From contig DEXK01000017.1 of the NCBI GenBank assembly GCA_002364085.1, positions 816 to 64,815 of the forward strand: DNA of 64,000 nt. Direction: 5' to 3'. The translations under genes and the position numbers were made by a program. Below the pieces are notes generated by a model that did not search any database, had not been told where the DNA came from, and saw nothing but the letters and a program-made list of their open reading frames with translations. Position 1 is the stretch's first letter; every line of letters begins with the position of its first letter. Below, piece after piece: positions 53,954-62,635 of the stretch. Source of the DNA: Balneolaceae bacterium UBA3186. GTDB lineage: Bacteria; Bacteroidota; Rhodothermia; Balneolales; Balneolaceae.

Positions 53954-54033
53954 ATTCACCGGAAGTGAACGTCCTACTAGCTTAAATTCTCCGGCTTCAA
54001 AGTTTAAGCTAGTAGAGCCTTTAGGCTCGGCGA
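53954..54033. repeat. Multi-hairpin palindromic repeat, copy B
   Basis: Layout: outer TTCACCG / CGGCGA; hairpin 1 GGAAGTGAACGTCC (one arm base changed from the palindromic form); hairpin 2 with a 13-bp stem CTACTAGCTTAAA / TTTAAGCTAGTAG around a 16-nt loop; hairpin 3 GAGCC-TTTA-GGCTC. About 90 % identical to copy C over its length. Confidence 0.85.
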
Positions 54034-54139
54034 TAAACCTCTAATCCATCTTGCGTGAGTTTGGATTGTTTTGAAAAAGATTAAGCCTCAATAAAAATTT
54101 AGATTTTCAGCAATCAATGGAAATCAATCTCATCATCCT

Positions 54140-54223
54140 AATTCACCGGACGTGAACGTCCTACTAGCTTAAATTCTACGGCTTCAAAGTTTAAGCAAGT
54201 AGAGCCTTCAGGCTCGGCGAATT
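54140..54223. repeat. Multi-hairpin palindromic repeat, copy C
   Basis: Same layout as copy B with hairpin 1 perfect (GGACGT-GA-ACGTCC), hairpin 2 with one mismatch (TTTAAGCAAGTAG arm), hairpin 3 GAGCC-TTCA-GGCTC and an outer stem AATTCACCG / CGGCGAATT. Folded as RNA it would be a four-way junction. Confidence 0.85.
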
Positions 54224-54256
54224 AACCCAAATCGCTTAGAAAGAAGAAAGAGTAAT

Positions 54257-57010
54257 CTACCTACCCTGAAAAGTCTCTCCGCTTAAGATCCATTCCGGTT
54301 CCCCTACTCCTTTCAGGTAATAATCAAAATATTCCTTCATTCGGATCGCGTAATCCAGTTTGTTCGGAAATTTCTGTAAATGATGCGGCTCATCGTGATA
54401 TTGAAGAAAGATCACATCTTTGTTATAACGCCTCATAGCCAGATACATCTCAATGCTTTGATACCAAGGCACAGCTCCATCGGCATCACCATGTTGGATC
54501 AGCATTGGTGTTGTGATCTTATCCGCAAAGAATACAGGAGAATTCTCAATGTATTTTTCCGGGGCTTCGATCAAACTCTGTCCAATGCGGCTTTGAGTTT
54601 TCTCATACTGGAACTGTCTGGCTAAACCCGAAGCCCAACGAATACCGGAATAAGCACTGGTCATATTGCTAACCGGAGCTCCGGAAACCGCAGCATCAAA
54701 AATATCCGTTTGAGTAACAATAAAAGCTGTTTGGTAACCACTCCAGGAATGTCCGTGTAAACCAAGTTTATCTTCATCAGCTATACCCAATTCTATAAGC
54801 TTTTGAATTCCTGGAACTAAACTTTTGGTGGCTGCAAATCCCGGTCTCCCAATTTCGAAGCGAATATCCGGTAGAAATACTACATAATCGTCGCTGACAT
54901 ATTGAGCAAAAACAGGCCTGTGATTGGTTTTAGGCTCATTAAAATCATGTAAACGATCTGTATAAAAGCGATAGTAGTACGTCATGATCGGATATCGCTT
55001 ATTCGGATCATAATTGTCCGGTTTGATTACAATTCCCTGAATGTAAGTCCCATCAAGACTTAGCCAATCCACTAATTCAGCGCTTCCCCAATTCCATTTC
55101 TTTTTAAGATCCATGTGGAGTTTAGAAACCTGCTTTGTCTTTTTAAACTTCCAATCGTCAGAAACCCAAAGGTTTGGAAATTCATCGTAAGCTTCTCTTT
55201 TGAACAAGATCTTATCAGATTCATCTGCTTTCGAAACAAATGTAAACTTCTTGTCTTCTTCCAGTAGCTTTTTAACTCCTTCCTGATTTACTTTCGCAGA
55301 ATAGAATCCAAAATTCTTTTTCAGATCGTGATATGAAGTAAGCAGAAGATCATCACCATTTCCGAACATGTTATCATCGCCAAGAGAACGTACTCTGAAG
55401 ATCCTTTTCTCCTCTCTACCCTTCCCATCCGTGATATTTCTATGATTTCCCCTGATTAATGGAATCTGCCAAACGTCATATTTATCGTAGATCAATGCAG
55501 CGTCACCACCATTTACCCAGCCTCCAATTCCATAACCGGGAACTTGCGAAGGATAGTCATGATCTTCATTGTAAAAAGGAACATTCAGATTTTCCGTGAT
55601 ATTTCGAGTTTGTTTGGTATCTATATTATAAACATGCCAGTTCTTGTCATTGTAATAGAGCACTCTGTGACCTTTAGGAGTAAGCATTGCGCTACTGTTT
55701 GAGATCCTTTCTGCAACCTTTGTTCTTTCTCCGGTTTCCAGATCTACCAAGTACCAATCCTGAAAAAATCCTTCGTGCGTGATATCCCGGAGATATGGTT
55801 CGTCAGAACTCCCCATTACATAATTGTCGCCATCAGAAACCTGAATGAATGGCATGTCTTGATCTGCTAATTGGATCCATTTATCATCATTTAAATGATA
55901 AACTGCAGCATACGTTCTGTTCTTTCGGCCGTTAAATGTTGCAATTTCATGTGTTTTGATCCTTGGATCATTTCCGTGCCACAGATCCATTCCTCTGTCT
56001 TCAATGATCTCATCCACCGCATAAATATCAATTTCTTCATCTTCTTTGTCTTCTTTTTTGGTGATGAGATCTACCATATCTCTAGGCATCAATCCAAAAA
56101 ATAATCTTGGGCGACCGAACTCATAGCTTTGTTCAAATTGAAGATCGTTATTACTTCTTAGAGCCCATCCATCTTTAACATCTTCGGGTGTGATCAATGT
56201 TTTAAGTTCTTTATCAGAAGCATTCCAAATATGTAAGCTTGCATCGCTATCTGTATAACTGGAATCAAAACTCGCTTTAGTAAAAGCAATCTGAGGGTTT
56301 TTATTATCCCAAGTCAAGTTCGAATAGTATCCATCTTTTGATGAATGAACTGTAGCTTTATTATCAGTTTTAAGATCCTGTATGAAAAGTCCGTTCATTT
56401 CTCCAGATGTATCGATTACCGAATAAGCAAAGTAATTTGATAAGCTATCGAAGCTCATTTCTGATACGAAATCCAGCTCGGCTTTTTCATTATTCTCCAG
56501 ATCCCATAAAATTACAGATGTCCCAAGCTTCTTGTTATTGTGCTTCAGGTCTGCTATTTCCTTAGATTGATATCTACTGAGCGCCAACCAGTTACCGCCA
56601 TTAGATACTAAATAATATGATATGCTATCTACCTGCATTATTTCACCGGTATCAACATTAAGGATTGAAAGTCCGCGTTTAGGTTTATCTTTTTTCGCTT
56701 TCAATTCTTCGACTAATGGAACATTTCGATAAGCAATTACCCAATTTTCGTTATGAGTAATTTGAGGATTAGACCCCAGAGTAATTTCAAATATGTCTTT
56801 TTTTGAGGTATGCTGAACTACAACTTTTCCATCGCCCCTGTCAGGCCAAACACCATAAGCGATCCAATTTCCCTGACTTGAAATAACAGGCGAATTGATG
56901 TCTTCGAATTTCATAACATCTTCGAAGGTCAGTTTTCCCTGAGCGGAAATTATGTTAGTAAAAAAAAGGGTACATATAATACAGAGTGAGGCAGAAATGC
57001 GAAATTTCAT
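54257..57010 (-). CDS. Prolyl-oligopeptidase (S9) family serine peptidase
   Basis: A 917-residue exported enzyme (signal LCIICTLFFTNIISAQG). The N-terminal ~640 residues form a propeller-like region with short repeats. The C-terminal alpha/beta-hydrolase domain holds the nucleophile in LHGHSWSGYQ (Ser near 754), the acid in QHGDADGAVPW (near 840) and the His in DEPHHLQ (near 875). Full length for secreted S9C-like peptidases, which act on peptides in the periplasm. Monocistronic on the minus strand; a gap with palindromic repeats follows its stop. Confidence 0.9.
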   Translation of the reverse strand: MKFRISASLCIICTLFFTNIISAQGKLTFEDVMKFEDINSPVISSQGNWIAYGVWPDRGDGKVVVQHTSKKDIFEITLGSNPQITHNENWVIAYRNVPLVEELKAKKDKPKRGLSILNVDTGEIMQVDSISYYLVSNGGNWLALSRYQSKEIADLKHNNKKLGTSVILWDLENNEKAELDFVSEMSFDSLSNYFAYSVIDTSGEMNGLFIQDLKTDNKATVHSSKDGYYSNLTWDNKNPQIAFTKASFDSSYTDSDASLHIWNASDKELKTLITPEDVKDGWALRSNNDLQFEQSYEFGRPRLFFGLMPRDMVDLITKKEDKEDEEIDIYAVDEIIEDRGMDLWHGNDPRIKTHEIATFNGRKNRTYAAVYHLNDDKWIQLADQDMPFIQVSDGDNYVMGSSDEPYLRDITHEGFFQDWYLVDLETGERTKVAERISNSSAMLTPKGHRVLYYNDKNWHVYNIDTKQTRNITENLNVPFYNEDHDYPSQVPGYGIGGWVNGGDAALIYDKYDVWQIPLIRGNHRNITDGKGREEKRIFRVRSLGDDNMFGNGDDLLLTSYHDLKKNFGFYSAKVNQEGVKKLLEEDKKFTFVSKADESDKILFKREAYDEFPNLWVSDDWKFKKTKQVSKLHMDLKKKWNWGSAELVDWLSLDGTYIQGIVIKPDNYDPNKRYPIMTYYYRFYTDRLHDFNEPKTNHRPVFAQYVSDDYVVFLPDIRFEIGRPGFAATKSLVPGIQKLIELGIADEDKLGLHGHSWSGYQTAFIVTQTDIFDAAVSGAPVSNMTSAYSGIRWASGLARQFQYEKTQSRIGQSLIEAPEKYIENSPVFFADKITTPMLIQHGDADGAVPWYQSIEMYLAMRRYNKDVIFLQYHDEPHHLQKFPNKLDYAIRMKEYFDYYLKGVGEPEWILSGETFQGR

Positions 57011-57095
57011 CAGTGCTTAGTTAGTTAATAGATCTAAGCCTGAAAGAAATTGATTCTTTGTGTCTATTCAAAATAAAGGACTGTAAATTTAAGCA

Positions 57096-57128
57096 ATAAA
57101 AAAGACGAAGGTATATTACTTCGTCTTT
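57096..57128 (-). terminator. Terminator of the sigma-factor operon
   Basis: AAAGACGAAG pairs with CTTCGTCTTT around an 8-nt loop. On the minus strand it is followed by a run of T residues, seven bases after the stop codon of the small partner gene. Confidence 0.85.
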
Positions 57129-57134
57129 ATATAA

Positions 57135-57380
57135 TCAGTTTTCTGATTGAGCAATCCGTTCATTCAATCGCTCCAGAAATCCTTCCTTAGCTTTTACTTC
57201 CTGAAGCATGCCCAAAAGTCTTTTTCCTTCTTTCGCCGAGAATGCAAGCTCACGAAGATCATCATCGTGAACAAGCACCTCTTCGAAAGTGTCTCTCTCG
57301 ACCAGCTCTAAATTATCTTCAGCGTAATCAGCTATATAGTTTTCTATGACCGGATGGTATTCTTTGTCTAAAAATTTCAT
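57135..57380 (-). CDS. Small acidic protein encoded after the ECF sigma factor
   Basis: An 81-residue, acidic, probably all-helical protein with a Leu-rich middle (ELVERDTFEEVLVHDDDLRELAFSAKEGKRLLGML). It has no Cys/His zinc motif, no membrane helix and no signal. It sits 45 bp after the sigma factor gene on the same strand, the usual place of an anti-sigma factor; the spacing and orientation suggest a regulator that binds the sigma factor. It looks like only the cytoplasmic part of an anti-sigma factor. Function is inferred from position. Confidence 0.6.
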   Translation of the reverse strand: MKFLDKEYHPVIENYIADYAEDNLELVERDTFEEVLVHDDDLRELAFSAKEGKRLLGMLQEVKAKEGFLERLNERIAQSEN

Positions 57381-57425
57381 AAAAGGTAATGCTAGTGTCT
57401 TGTTTCATTACCTTGTAGTCAGTTC

Positions 57426-58037
57426 TTAGAAAGAAGTTCCCAAATCAACATAACTTTCTATCATATGCTGAACCTGAGCTCTACCACGGTTAATTCTGGA
57501 CTTCACGGTTCCCATTGGAATACCTGTTGCATCTGAAATTTCTTCGTACGTCATATCCTGAAGATCTCTCAACATAACTACCTCTCTGAAATCTTCCGGT
57601 AACGACATTAATGCCTTTTCAAGTTGCTCAAGGCTTAATTTTTCATGTAACTCCTGATCCGGAAGGATGTTTGGATCTTCAATAAGCATCTCAAAATCTT
57701 CAGAATCATTCGGATCTTTATGAATAGAAACCTTGTACATTCTCTGCTTCTTCTTGTATAAACTTTTAGCAAGATTTAAAGCAATGGTATACATCCAGGT
57801 AGAAAACTTCGCAATTCTTTCGTAAGAAGCCTTACTCTTGTGTACTCTTAGAAAAGTTTCCTGAACTAAATCTTCGCAATCTTGATGATCGTGAGTATAT
57901 CTGTATAGAAAATTGTGAAGTCGGTCTTGGTAGCGTCTAACCAGTTCTGTAAATGCAGGTTCATGATCGTTCTGGAAATATTCCATCAAATCTTCATCAC
58001 TATACTCTTTTACTGATACTGCTTTAAATGCGTCCAT
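57426..58037 (-). CDS. ECF-type RNA polymerase sigma factor
   Basis: A 203-residue sigma-70 family protein. Region 2 shows FTELVRRYQDRLHNFLYRYTHD and DCEDLVQETFLRVHK (about residues 27-75). Region 4 has LPEDFREVVMLRDLQDMTYEEISDATGIPMGTVKSRINRGR (about 148-190), a helix-turn-helix. No region 3, so it is of the extracytoplasmic-function class. Likely activated in an envelope or stress response. Two genes, this and a small acidic partner, precede a terminator. Confidence 0.93.
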   Translation of the reverse strand: MDAFKAVSVKEYSDEDLMEYFQNDHEPAFTELVRRYQDRLHNFLYRYTHDHQDCEDLVQETFLRVHKSKASYERIAKFSTWMYTIALNLAKSLYKKKQRMYKVSIHKDPNDSEDFEMLIEDPNILPDQELHEKLSLEQLEKALMSLPEDFREVVMLRDLQDMTYEEISDATGIPMGTVKSRINRGRAQVQHMIESYVDLGTSF

Positions 58038-58087
58038 GTCTAATCCACTAAGTTTTAGTTCAAATTGTTATGAAACGCGAAGTCGGA

Positions 58088-59146
58088 TTAACCGATGATT
58101 CGCTTAACAAGAAGAAATAAAATCGAAGTGGAGTCTAAAGTTGTAAACCCTTTTATGGAGCGATCTGCATCCAAAAGAGCTTCAAAAACACGAGGCATAT
58201 CGCTGTAGCGAAAATTCGAAGCATCATCCCAAAGCTTATTGAAGTACCAGGCACTAGCAATACCGAGTTCGCTTTGGATCTGATTCTTGGCCTGACCTTT
58301 TTCGGCAAGCCTTAGAATTTGCCAGATGTTTGTAAACACACTGTTAAAGAACCCCACGAGACGAATTATTTCTCCCGTGTCTGTTTTAGTGTGTTGCAAC
58401 ATCTGTTCCGATATGTATAACGCCTGTTCCAAATTACGCTTCATGAGCGCTTCTTTAAGCTCAATCGCTGTATACTCGCGATATGAGCCTATTATTTTTT
58501 TTACAGCGGCTTCTGAGACGTTTTCAGAAGTGTCCAGAAAAGTGCACACTTTGTCTATTTCAGTGGACAACAGCTGTAAATTATTTCCAACAAATTGAGC
58601 CAATAATTGTGCGGCTGCAGGCTCAATTGTTTTTTTATGATGAGATTTTGTCCAGCTGATCACCCAATCCGGGATCAAGTAATCTGGCAGAGCTTCGAAT
58701 TGATGGTAGCCTACATTCTTATTCTTTGATAGAGCTTTACCCAGGTTTGTGTTCCCGGCCGGTTTTCCGGTATCAAAAAGAACGAGTAAACAGGTTGGAT
58801 TTGGGTTTTCTATATAAGGGATAAAATCCTGAATAGAACCCTCACTCCCGGCACCCTTCCCTATCTGCAGAAAGTTCTTTATGATAAGTACTCTTTTCTC
58901 AGCCATCATAGGAAAGCTACGAGCAGCTCCCAAAGCTTTAGCCGGACTTACGTCTTGTCCATACAGCAGATCAAAGTTAAAATCCTTTTCATGAGGCTGA
59001 ATAACATTGGAAAACTTATCCAATAACTGATCCAGATAAAACTCTTCTTCACCAAAAAGATAGTAGATTGGTTTCATATCAGAAGTGCCGATCTCTTTGA
59101 TCAGATTCTGATAAATATCGTTGCTATTTTTTTTCTTTGCTGCCAT
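58088..59146 (-). CDS. holA: DNA polymerase III subunit delta
   Basis: A 352-residue clamp-loader subunit, taken from ATG 59146 because conserved sequence begins at PIYYLFGEEEFYLDQL near residue 28; a 23-residue upstream extension is possible from 59215. The N-terminal part carries the AAA+-like fold without a true Walker A. The middle has QLLAQFVGNNLQLLSTEIDKV, a family landmark, and the C-terminus the clamp-loader collar helices. The delta subunit opens the beta clamp. Upstream is a divergent amidohydrolase gene; downstream is the sigma factor gene after 50 bp. Confidence 0.9.
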   Translation of the reverse strand: MAAKKKNSNDIYQNLIKEIGTSDMKPIYYLFGEEEFYLDQLLDKFSNVIQPHEKDFNFDLLYGQDVSPAKALGAARSFPMMAEKRVLIIKNFLQIGKGAGSEGSIQDFIPYIENPNPTCLLVLFDTGKPAGNTNLGKALSKNKNVGYHQFEALPDYLIPDWVISWTKSHHKKTIEPAAAQLLAQFVGNNLQLLSTEIDKVCTFLDTSENVSEAAVKKIIGSYREYTAIELKEALMKRNLEQALYISEQMLQHTKTDTGEIIRLVGFFNSVFTNIWQILRLAEKGQAKNQIQSELGIASAWYFNKLWDDASNFRYSDMPRVFEALLDADRSIKGFTTLDSTSILFLLVKRIIG

Positions 59147-59263
59147 CAGCTGATGAAGATAAGGAATGTGAGTTCTAATGAAATAGTGATTTGCCACTAA
59201 TTCACTAAAGCACAAAATTTATTGTACATTCTTGTTGAGTTCAATTCAATAAATACTTCAACT

Positions 59264-60658
59264 GTGTATAGATATCTTTATTCAGCACTTATTTTAATAT
59301 TCATTACAAGCTGCGCAACACAAAAAGAAGCAGATTTAATACTTACAAATATTTCCATTGTAGATGTAGAGAACGGAAAAGTTATTCCGGATCAATTAAT
59401 TGCCATTTCCGGAGATAAAATTTTGGAAACCGATGATGCTTCTAAATTGGGAAATTATTCTTCAGATCAGATTATCAGTTTGGATGGGAAATTCGTAATG
59501 CCTGGACTTTGGGATAATCATATTCACTTTCGTGGTGGAGCTGAATTGGTTGAGGCTAACAAAAATCTATTGCCTTTACTTTTAGCTTTCGGAGTAACCA
59601 CTGTTAGAGATGGAGGCGGAGATATTACGCCTTATGTTCAACTTTGGAATGAATTGATACATGACAAAGAGCTTTCAGGCCCTTCTATTTTCACTCCGGG
59701 ACCAAAACTTGATGGTTCTCGTCCGGCTTGGGAAGGATCGATTGAAGTCACAAATAATAGTGAAGCTATATCTGCACTGGACTCATTAGAATCTATCAAT
59801 GCAGATTTTGTAAAGATCTACGATGGAAATCTTACTAAAGAAGCTTTTTATCAAATTATAGAAAAGGCTGAATCAAGAGGTTTGAAAACCACAGGACATA
59901 TGCCGCTTTCTGCCGACTTGATGAAAGCAGTAGAGTTGGGTTTAGACGGAACGGAACACTTGTATTATCCGCTTAAGGAAACTTCTCCCCTAGCTGACAG
60001 CCTCACTGAAACCGGAATGGGATATGGAATGATTACCCCTTTAATGAATAGTTACAATGAAGAGCTAGCCAATAAAGCGTATAGAGAGCTAGCAAAAAAT
60101 GAATTTTACGTCACTCCTACTCTACACGTCGGTAAAACTTTGGCTGAGCTTTTGGTCGTAGATCATTCTAATGATACTTTGCTCAATTATATTTCTCCGA
60201 AAATAACAGACACTTATCAGCGTAGATTAAATTCAGCAAAACGAGGAGGAGAAAATTACACCAATACCAGAGCTCAATGGGTTACTAGTTTCAGTAATAT
60301 GGTTAAACCGATGTACGATTCCGGAATAAAGATTCTGGCTGGTTCAGATTCAGGTCCTTTCAATTCGTTTACTTATCCAGGGATTTCAATTCATAAAGAA
60401 TTAGAACTTTTAGTGAATGCAGGATTAACTCCACAAGAAGCTTTAATGACTTCGGTAGTTTATGGTCCTGAGTTTTTTGATTTAGAAGATGATTATGGAA
60501 GTATTCAATCCGGTAAAATAGCTGACTTACTTATCCTGGATGATAATCCACTGGAAAACATTTCTAATACTCAAAAAATAAATTCTCTTATATCAAAAGG
60601 ATCATGGTATTCAAAAACCGACCTGGACGATCTTCTCAAATCAATCAAAAATGAATGA
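59264..60658 (+). CDS. Amidohydrolase-family lipoprotein
   Basis: A 464-residue metal-dependent hydrolase. The start is placed at GTG 59264 because it is followed directly by the signal YLYSALILIFITSC (lipobox); an upstream TTG at 59222 would add 14 residues. Metal ligands: HIH in DNHIHFRGG (near residue 84), Lys in KIYDGN, His in TGHMP and GTEHLYYP, Asp in AGSDSGPF. This is the imidazolonepropionase-like amidohydrolase group (PF01979), many of which are exported peptidase- or prolidase-like enzymes. The substrate is unknown. Confidence 0.85.
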   Translation: MYRYLYSALILIFITSCATQKEADLILTNISIVDVENGKVIPDQLIAISGDKILETDDASKLGNYSSDQIISLDGKFVMPGLWDNHIHFRGGAELVEANKNLLPLLLAFGVTTVRDGGGDITPYVQLWNELIHDKELSGPSIFTPGPKLDGSRPAWEGSIEVTNNSEAISALDSLESINADFVKIYDGNLTKEAFYQIIEKAESRGLKTTGHMPLSADLMKAVELGLDGTEHLYYPLKETSPLADSLTETGMGYGMITPLMNSYNEELANKAYRELAKNEFYVTPTLHVGKTLAELLVVDHSNDTLLNYISPKITDTYQRRLNSAKRGGENYTNTRAQWVTSFSNMVKPMYDSGIKILAGSDSGPFNSFTYPGISIHKELELLVNAGLTPQEALMTSVVYGPEFFDLEDDYGSIQSGKIADLLILDDNPLENISNTQKINSLISKGSWYSKTDLDDLLKSIKNE

Positions 60659-60686
60659 TTTAGCACTATTTTGCTGTTCCTAAAAC

Positions 60687-60977
60687 ATGGACAAAATAGA
60701 AAAGCTAGAGCAACACGAAATAGACCGAATCATTGGAATGGCCTGGGAAGATCGAACCCCTTTTGATGCCATAGAATTTCAGTTTGGTCTTTCTGAAGAT
60801 GAAGTAATTAAACTGATGCGGAATCAGCTTAAAAGAAAAAGCTGGGAACGTTGGAGAAAAAGAGTTTCAGGAAGAGATACCAAACACAGAAAACTTCGAA
60901 GTGATAAGGTAAAACGATTTGTTTCCCCTGCCCAAAATCCAATAACCGGAAACAGAATTGCAAAAAAGAAGTACTAA
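60687..60977 (+). CDS. DUF2805 / TIGR03643 family protein
   Basis: A 96-residue basic protein. The pattern EIDRIIGMAWEDRTPFDAIEFQFGLSEDEVIKLMR (residues about 11-45) is the mark of DUF2805. The tail KSWERWRKRVSGRDTKHRKL is also conserved. The N-terminal half looks like a small helix-turn-helix. Function unknown. The gene lies 28 bp after the amidohydrolase stop on the same strand. Confidence 0.88.
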   Translation: MDKIEKLEQHEIDRIIGMAWEDRTPFDAIEFQFGLSEDEVIKLMRNQLKRKSWERWRKRVSGRDTKHRKLRSDKVKRFVSPAQNPITGNRIAKKKY

Positions 60978-61195
60978 AATTGGTTGTTAACAATTTCTTA
61001 ACACTGAATTTACGCCAATTGTAAGTCCCTACGATTAGGAACTTAACTCCCCTCAAGTTCTATAAAAATTACAATTTCTCCGTGAATCCCTGTTTTTATG
61101 AACAATTTCGGGAACTAGAGAAACTACTTTTTTGGTTATTTGCTCAACATTGAGAGCTAACAATTCTCGGAACCATAAAAATTAACATTAAAATC

Positions 61196-61927
61196 ATGTT
61201 TAAAAATCATATATCTAAATTATTAGTTGTTCCGTTTCTGGCTTTATTTATTAGCTGTACACAAAAAAATACGGACACTCAATCTACCAAAGCATTGATG
61301 GGTGAAACAATAACAGCTGAGAAACAAGCAGCTCTTACACCTCAAACAATTTTAGCCTCCCTCAAAGAAGGAAATGAGCGCTACGTTAACAATGATCTTA
61401 CTGCTAGAGACCTACAAGCTCAAGTTAAAGCTACTGCAACTGGTCAATATCCAGAAGCTGTAATTCTTTCTTGTATTGATAGTAGAGTTCCAGTTGAACA
61501 CGTATTCGACAAAGGTGTTGGCGATGTATTTGTTGCTCGTGTAGCCGGAAATACTGTAAACCCAGATATTTTAGGAAGTATTGAATACGGAGCTGCTGTT
61601 GCAGGCTCTAAGGTAATAGTAGTAATGGGCCACGAAGCTTGTGGAGCTGTAAAAGCTTCTATCGACGAAGCAGACTTAAGTGACAATGCGGATGTTCTAC
61701 TAGATAGAGTGAATCCTGCAATTGAGGCGGTTCAAGGCTATGATGACAGAACTTCAGCTAACGGTGCTTTCGTTGACGATGTTGTTAAAACAAATGTTGA
61801 TATGACTATCGATGAAATGTTAGTAGAAAGCCCGGTATTGAAAGGTCTTTTAGACAAAGGCGAAATTATGATCGTAGGTGCTTACTATGATCTTGATACC
61901 GGAAAAGTAACTTTTGTTGAAAACTAA
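61196..61927 (+). CDS. Beta-class carbonic anhydrase lipoprotein
   Basis: A 243-residue enzyme that hydrates CO2 to bicarbonate. An N-terminal lipoprotein signal (VVPFLALFISC, Cys near residue 22) precedes the beta-CA domain. Zinc ligands are Cys and Asp in SCIDSR (near 92-95) and His and Cys in GHEACGA (near 146-149), with VARVAGN between. The length and motifs are normal for beta-CA, but lipid anchoring places it in the envelope rather than in the cytoplasm. Transcribed alone and closed by a strong terminator. Confidence 0.92.
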   Translation: MFKNHISKLLVVPFLALFISCTQKNTDTQSTKALMGETITAEKQAALTPQTILASLKEGNERYVNNDLTARDLQAQVKATATGQYPEAVILSCIDSRVPVEHVFDKGVGDVFVARVAGNTVNPDILGSIEYGAAVAGSKVIVVMGHEACGAVKASIDEADLSDNADVLLDRVNPAIEAVQGYDDRTSANGAFVDDVVKTNVDMTIDEMLVESPVLKGLLDKGEIMIVGAYYDLDTGKVTFVEN

Positions 61928-61969
61928 ATAGTTAGTTCCTGTTTTGGAATCTTAATTATTATTGTTGTC

Positions 61970-62001
61970 AAAGCCCCATTGGAAACAGTGGGGCTTTTTT
62001 T
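61970..62001 (+). terminator. Terminator after the carbonic anhydrase gene
   Basis: AAAGCCCCA pairs with TGGGGCTTT around a 9-nt loop and continues into a run of T residues. Confidence 0.88.
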
Positions 62002-62042
62002 ATCTAAAGTACAATTAAGAAAGTTAATCCTTATTCTAGACC

Positions 62043-62465
62043 ATGTTCAATCAAGATTACATAATGAAGCAAATTCGGCAGCTTACCCAAGTGTTGAATA
62101 GAATTTTAGTTCAAGTAATGAAATTGAAAAAATCAGGTTCACCAACTGAAATAGTAAATTTCACAAATGAGAAATTGAAGGAAACTCTTGATACCGATAT
62201 TGATGAACTATCTTCGATCATAGATTCCAAAGGACCAGCTTATCTTAAAAAGGAGAAAAACTTCAATAATGAAAACTTGAATATTCTTGCTGATATTTTC
62301 TACGAGTTAGCTGAAAGTTGTTTTGAACAATCGACTACTCATCAACAAAGCTTGAAATTATATTCTCAGAGTTTACAAATCTATGAATTCATCGAAGCCG
62401 ATGAAAAAATCTATTCTATTGATCGAAATGTTAAGATTACTAAGATTAAGGATGTTCTAGAATAA
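62043..62465 (+). CDS. Hypothetical helical protein, DUF6483-like
   Basis: A 140-residue protein without signal or membrane helix. The opening MFNQDYIMKQIRQLTQVLNRIL followed by a basic LKKSG turn is reminiscent of the DUF6483 family; this is a resemblance from memory. The rest is helical and acidic, with a TPR-like part near residues 80-120 (LADIFYELAESCFEQSTTHQQSLKLYSQ). No operon partner. Function unknown. Normal base composition and codon use support a real gene. Confidence 0.6.
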   Translation: MFNQDYIMKQIRQLTQVLNRILVQVMKLKKSGSPTEIVNFTNEKLKETLDTDIDELSSIIDSKGPAYLKKEKNFNNENLNILADIFYELAESCFEQSTTHQQSLKLYSQSLQIYEFIEADEKIYSIDRNVKITKIKDVLE

Positions 62466-62567
62466 ATTTTATTATGAACTATTTACCAGAAATATGGAAC
62501 ACGCATGAAAGAAATAACAGGCTTTGTTATTTTACTGATCTAGCATTTAATAACTGTACTCCACAAA

Positions 62568-62593
62568 GATCCCGAAACAAGTTCGGGATGACC
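62568..62593. repeat. Small dispersed hairpin (ATCCCGAA...TTCGGGAT)
   Basis: Perfect 8-bp arms around ACAAG (62569-62589), in the same GATCC...GTTC.GGATGAC frame as the diverged copy at 39007. It lies in the gap before the asnS stop. This kind of 26-bp hairpin is widespread in Bacteroidota genomes, in my recollection. Confidence 0.6.
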
Positions 62594-62635
62594 AAATTTG
62601 AAATTTGTAGTTTGTTATTTGAGATTTCTTAAAAC

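Larger units (their letters stand above)
53917..54256. other. 340-bp convergent gap with two repeat copies
   Basis: It lies between the 3' ends of the serine hydrolase gene and the S9 peptidase gene and has no coding frame. It contains palindromic repeat copies B (53954) and C (54140); the ~105 bp between them is AT-rich with no feature seen. Confidence 0.6.
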
